From assembly GCA_946886185.1 (NCBI GenBank), contig CAMPIC010000191.1:1-6186 (forward strand): a stretch of 6,186 nucleotides of DNA, given 5' to 3'. Every line of letters starts with the position of its first letter. Position 1 is the stretch's first letter. Position numbers and translations under genes: made by a program. Source of the stretch: an uncultured bacterium (GTDB lineage Bacteria; Eisenbacteria; RBG-16-71-46; CAIMUX01). The notes beneath the pieces are model-generated. The model had not been told where the DNA came from, ran no database searches, and was given only the letters and a program-made list of their open reading frames with translations. Positions 5,370-6,186 of this stretch are shown in pieces.

Positions 5370-6186
5370 CGCTCACCTCCGCCCTGAGAAGCGCGCCAGT
5401 GTTCCCCGGTCCGGATCGTTCGACGGTCTCGGCCGCCCAGCTCCGAAATCGCGTCGATCGTCACGTTCCCTCCCGAAGGGATGCGCACCATGAGACGGAT
5501 CTCTCGTGAGCCCCCGCTTCCTTCCAACATCTCGATGGGTCCACGGGGCGCGGCGCCCAAGACCTCCGATCCATCGGGAAGACGGAGCTCGTAGCGAGTC
5601 GGTCGTACTTCCGCCGAGTACTCGCCGAGAGCCAAGCGATCGGGTAGATATCCGGAGTTCTCGACGGTGAATCGAAGCTCATGAAGGCCGCTTCCGACCG
5701 ACTCCAGACGAGCTTCCCGAATGCGAACGCGCGGTACGGATGCAAGGAGACGCTCGACCAGCTCGAGGTGCGCGGGCGCGATCGAATCGATCACCCGCGG
5801 AGGCGGATTGATCCTGGCGAGAGGCGCATATCCCCCGATGTAGGTCTCGAGATCGGGAAAGTCGGGATGGGAGAATGAATGCCAACCCAACCATTTCGAA
5901 GGATCGTGAGCCGTGAGCCAGTCGCGGAACTCCGTCTCTTCCGTCAGCTCGGGCTCTTCCTTCGAATCCGCGCGCCCACGCCCTCTCGCGCGCACGGAAT
6001 CTTCCGCAGCGCCCGTAGAGTCTGAGGGAGCTGAGGCCATGTCGGAAGGCGCTGTGGCCGAGTCGGAAGGTGCTGCGGCCGTGTCGGAGGGTGCTGCGGC
6101 CGTGTCGGAGGGTGCTGCTGCCGAGTCGGAAGGCGCTCCGGGCGAGTCGGAAGGTGCTGCTGCCGGGTCGGAAGGCGCTCCGGGCG
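5366..6186 (-). CDS. C-terminal part of a second M14 carboxypeptidase-like protein with an APSD-repeat linker (partial)
   Basis: The frame is open from the right edge to a TGA at 5368-5366, giving 272 visible residues; the N-terminus is outside. It starts with a low-complexity tract of seven-residue APSD repeats, then a charged linker (about 65-90). Next comes GWHSFSHPDFPDLETYIGG (visible residues 100-118), a PP-containing stretch, and a beta-rich domain with GSGLHELRFTVENSGYLPDR. This matches the neighbouring carboxypeptidase segment by segment: AWHEIDHPDYG...VGG, then GNGLHRVRVGIENHGIIPTR. I therefore infer that it is a tandem M14 paralog, but the zinc-binding domain is not visible, so activity is unproven. 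The internal ATG at 6040 is not a credible start because the repeat runs straight through it. The stop overlaps the next gene's ATG. Confidence 0.75.
   Translation of the reverse strand, partial: PGAPSDPAAAPSDSPGAPSDSAAAPSDTAAAPSDTAAAPSDSATAPSDMASAPSDSTGAAEDSVRARGRGRADSKEEPELTEETEFRDWLTAHDPSKWLGWHSFSHPDFPDLETYIGGYAPLARINPPPRVIDSIAPAHLELVERLLASVPRVRIREARLESVGSGLHELRFTVENSGYLPDRLALGEYSAEVRPTRYELRLPDGSEVLGAAPRGPIEMLEGSGGSREIRLMVRIPSGGNVTIDAISELGGRDRRTIRTGEHWRASQGGGER
5373..5380 (-). promoter_or_regulatory. Near-perfect Shine-Dalgarno site of the complete carboxypeptidase
   Basis: GGAGGTGA on the minus strand matches the usual 16S anti-Shine-Dalgarno sequence over all eight bases and lies three bases from the ATG at 5369. 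It is inside the last codons of the upstream paralog and fixes the start. It suggests that this gene can be translated strongly in its own right as well as by coupling. Confidence 0.85.
5996..6186 (-). repeat. 21-bp coding tandem repeat encoding seven-residue APSD units
   Basis: Nine consecutive 21-bp units encode xxAPSDx and run to the window edge: PGAPSDP, AAAPSDS, PGAPSDS, AAAPSDT, AAAPSDT, AAAPSDS, ATAPSDM, ASAPSDS and a decayed TGAAEDS. The total number of copies is unknown because the array is cut. The units nearest the right edge alternate PG- and AA-type, suggesting a 42-bp higher-order unit. The array keeps the reading frame and yields a Pro/Ala/Ser/Asp-rich, probably disordered and negatively charged linker. 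Units become less regular toward the folded domain, as expected for the old edge of a slippage-grown array. Confidence 0.9.

Noticed and set aside
3855..5387. A 510-codon plus-strand open frame opposite the M14 carboxypeptidase
   Set aside because: It is antisense to a gene with clear catalytic motifs and signal peptide. Long antisense frames are common opposite GC-rich genes, and its product has no recognisable domain.
5996..6186. A CRISPR-like reading of the 21-bp repeats
   Set aside because: The units are directly adjacent with no spacers, and they encode an in-frame peptide repeat within a carboxypeptidase-like protein.

Overview
The window is a compact, GC-rich bacterial stretch in which every supported gene lies on the minus strand, so transcription runs from right to left. 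Reading in that direction, the order is: the C-terminal part of a secreted-type M14 metallocarboxypeptidase paralog (runs off the right edge), a complete secreted M14 zinc carboxypeptidase, a family 2 glycosyltransferase, a 44-residue small ORF, a DUF2304 membrane protein, and a DinG/XPD-type iron-sulfur DNA helicase. The last ~135 bases at the left edge hold a possible start of another exported protein that appears frame-shifted.

All five junctions between these six genes are exact 4-nt stop/start overlaps (ATGA four times, GTGA once). This indicates one translationally coupled operon. It also exposes the small ORF at 2702-2836, which fills what would otherwise look like a 127-bp gap between the glycosyltransferase and DUF2304 and is preceded by GGAGGA. 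The operon promoter must lie beyond the right edge; no internal promoter or gene-free stretch over 300 bases was seen.

The carboxypeptidases probably act outside the cytoplasm. The complete one has a signal peptide, all the zinc and catalytic residues, and DxDGDG calcium-type loops inserted between zinc ligands. The partial paralog shares its C-terminal domain but carries a 21-bp/7-residue APSD tandem repeat just before that domain. The glycosyltransferase and DUF2304 resemble the common pairing of a polyprenyl-phosphate glycosyltransferase with a small membrane partner, suggesting envelope or lipid-linked sugar work. DinG is a DNA repair/replication helicase and has no obvious functional tie to the others.

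Taxonomy is uncertain. GC-rich codon use, strong Shine-Dalgarno sites, and secreted M14 enzymes with calcium-type loops would fit a little-cultured Gram-negative lineage (for example Eisenbacteria-like or FCB-related bacteria), but this is inference from style only. I see no CRISPR array, tRNA, rRNA, insertion sequence or phage gene.
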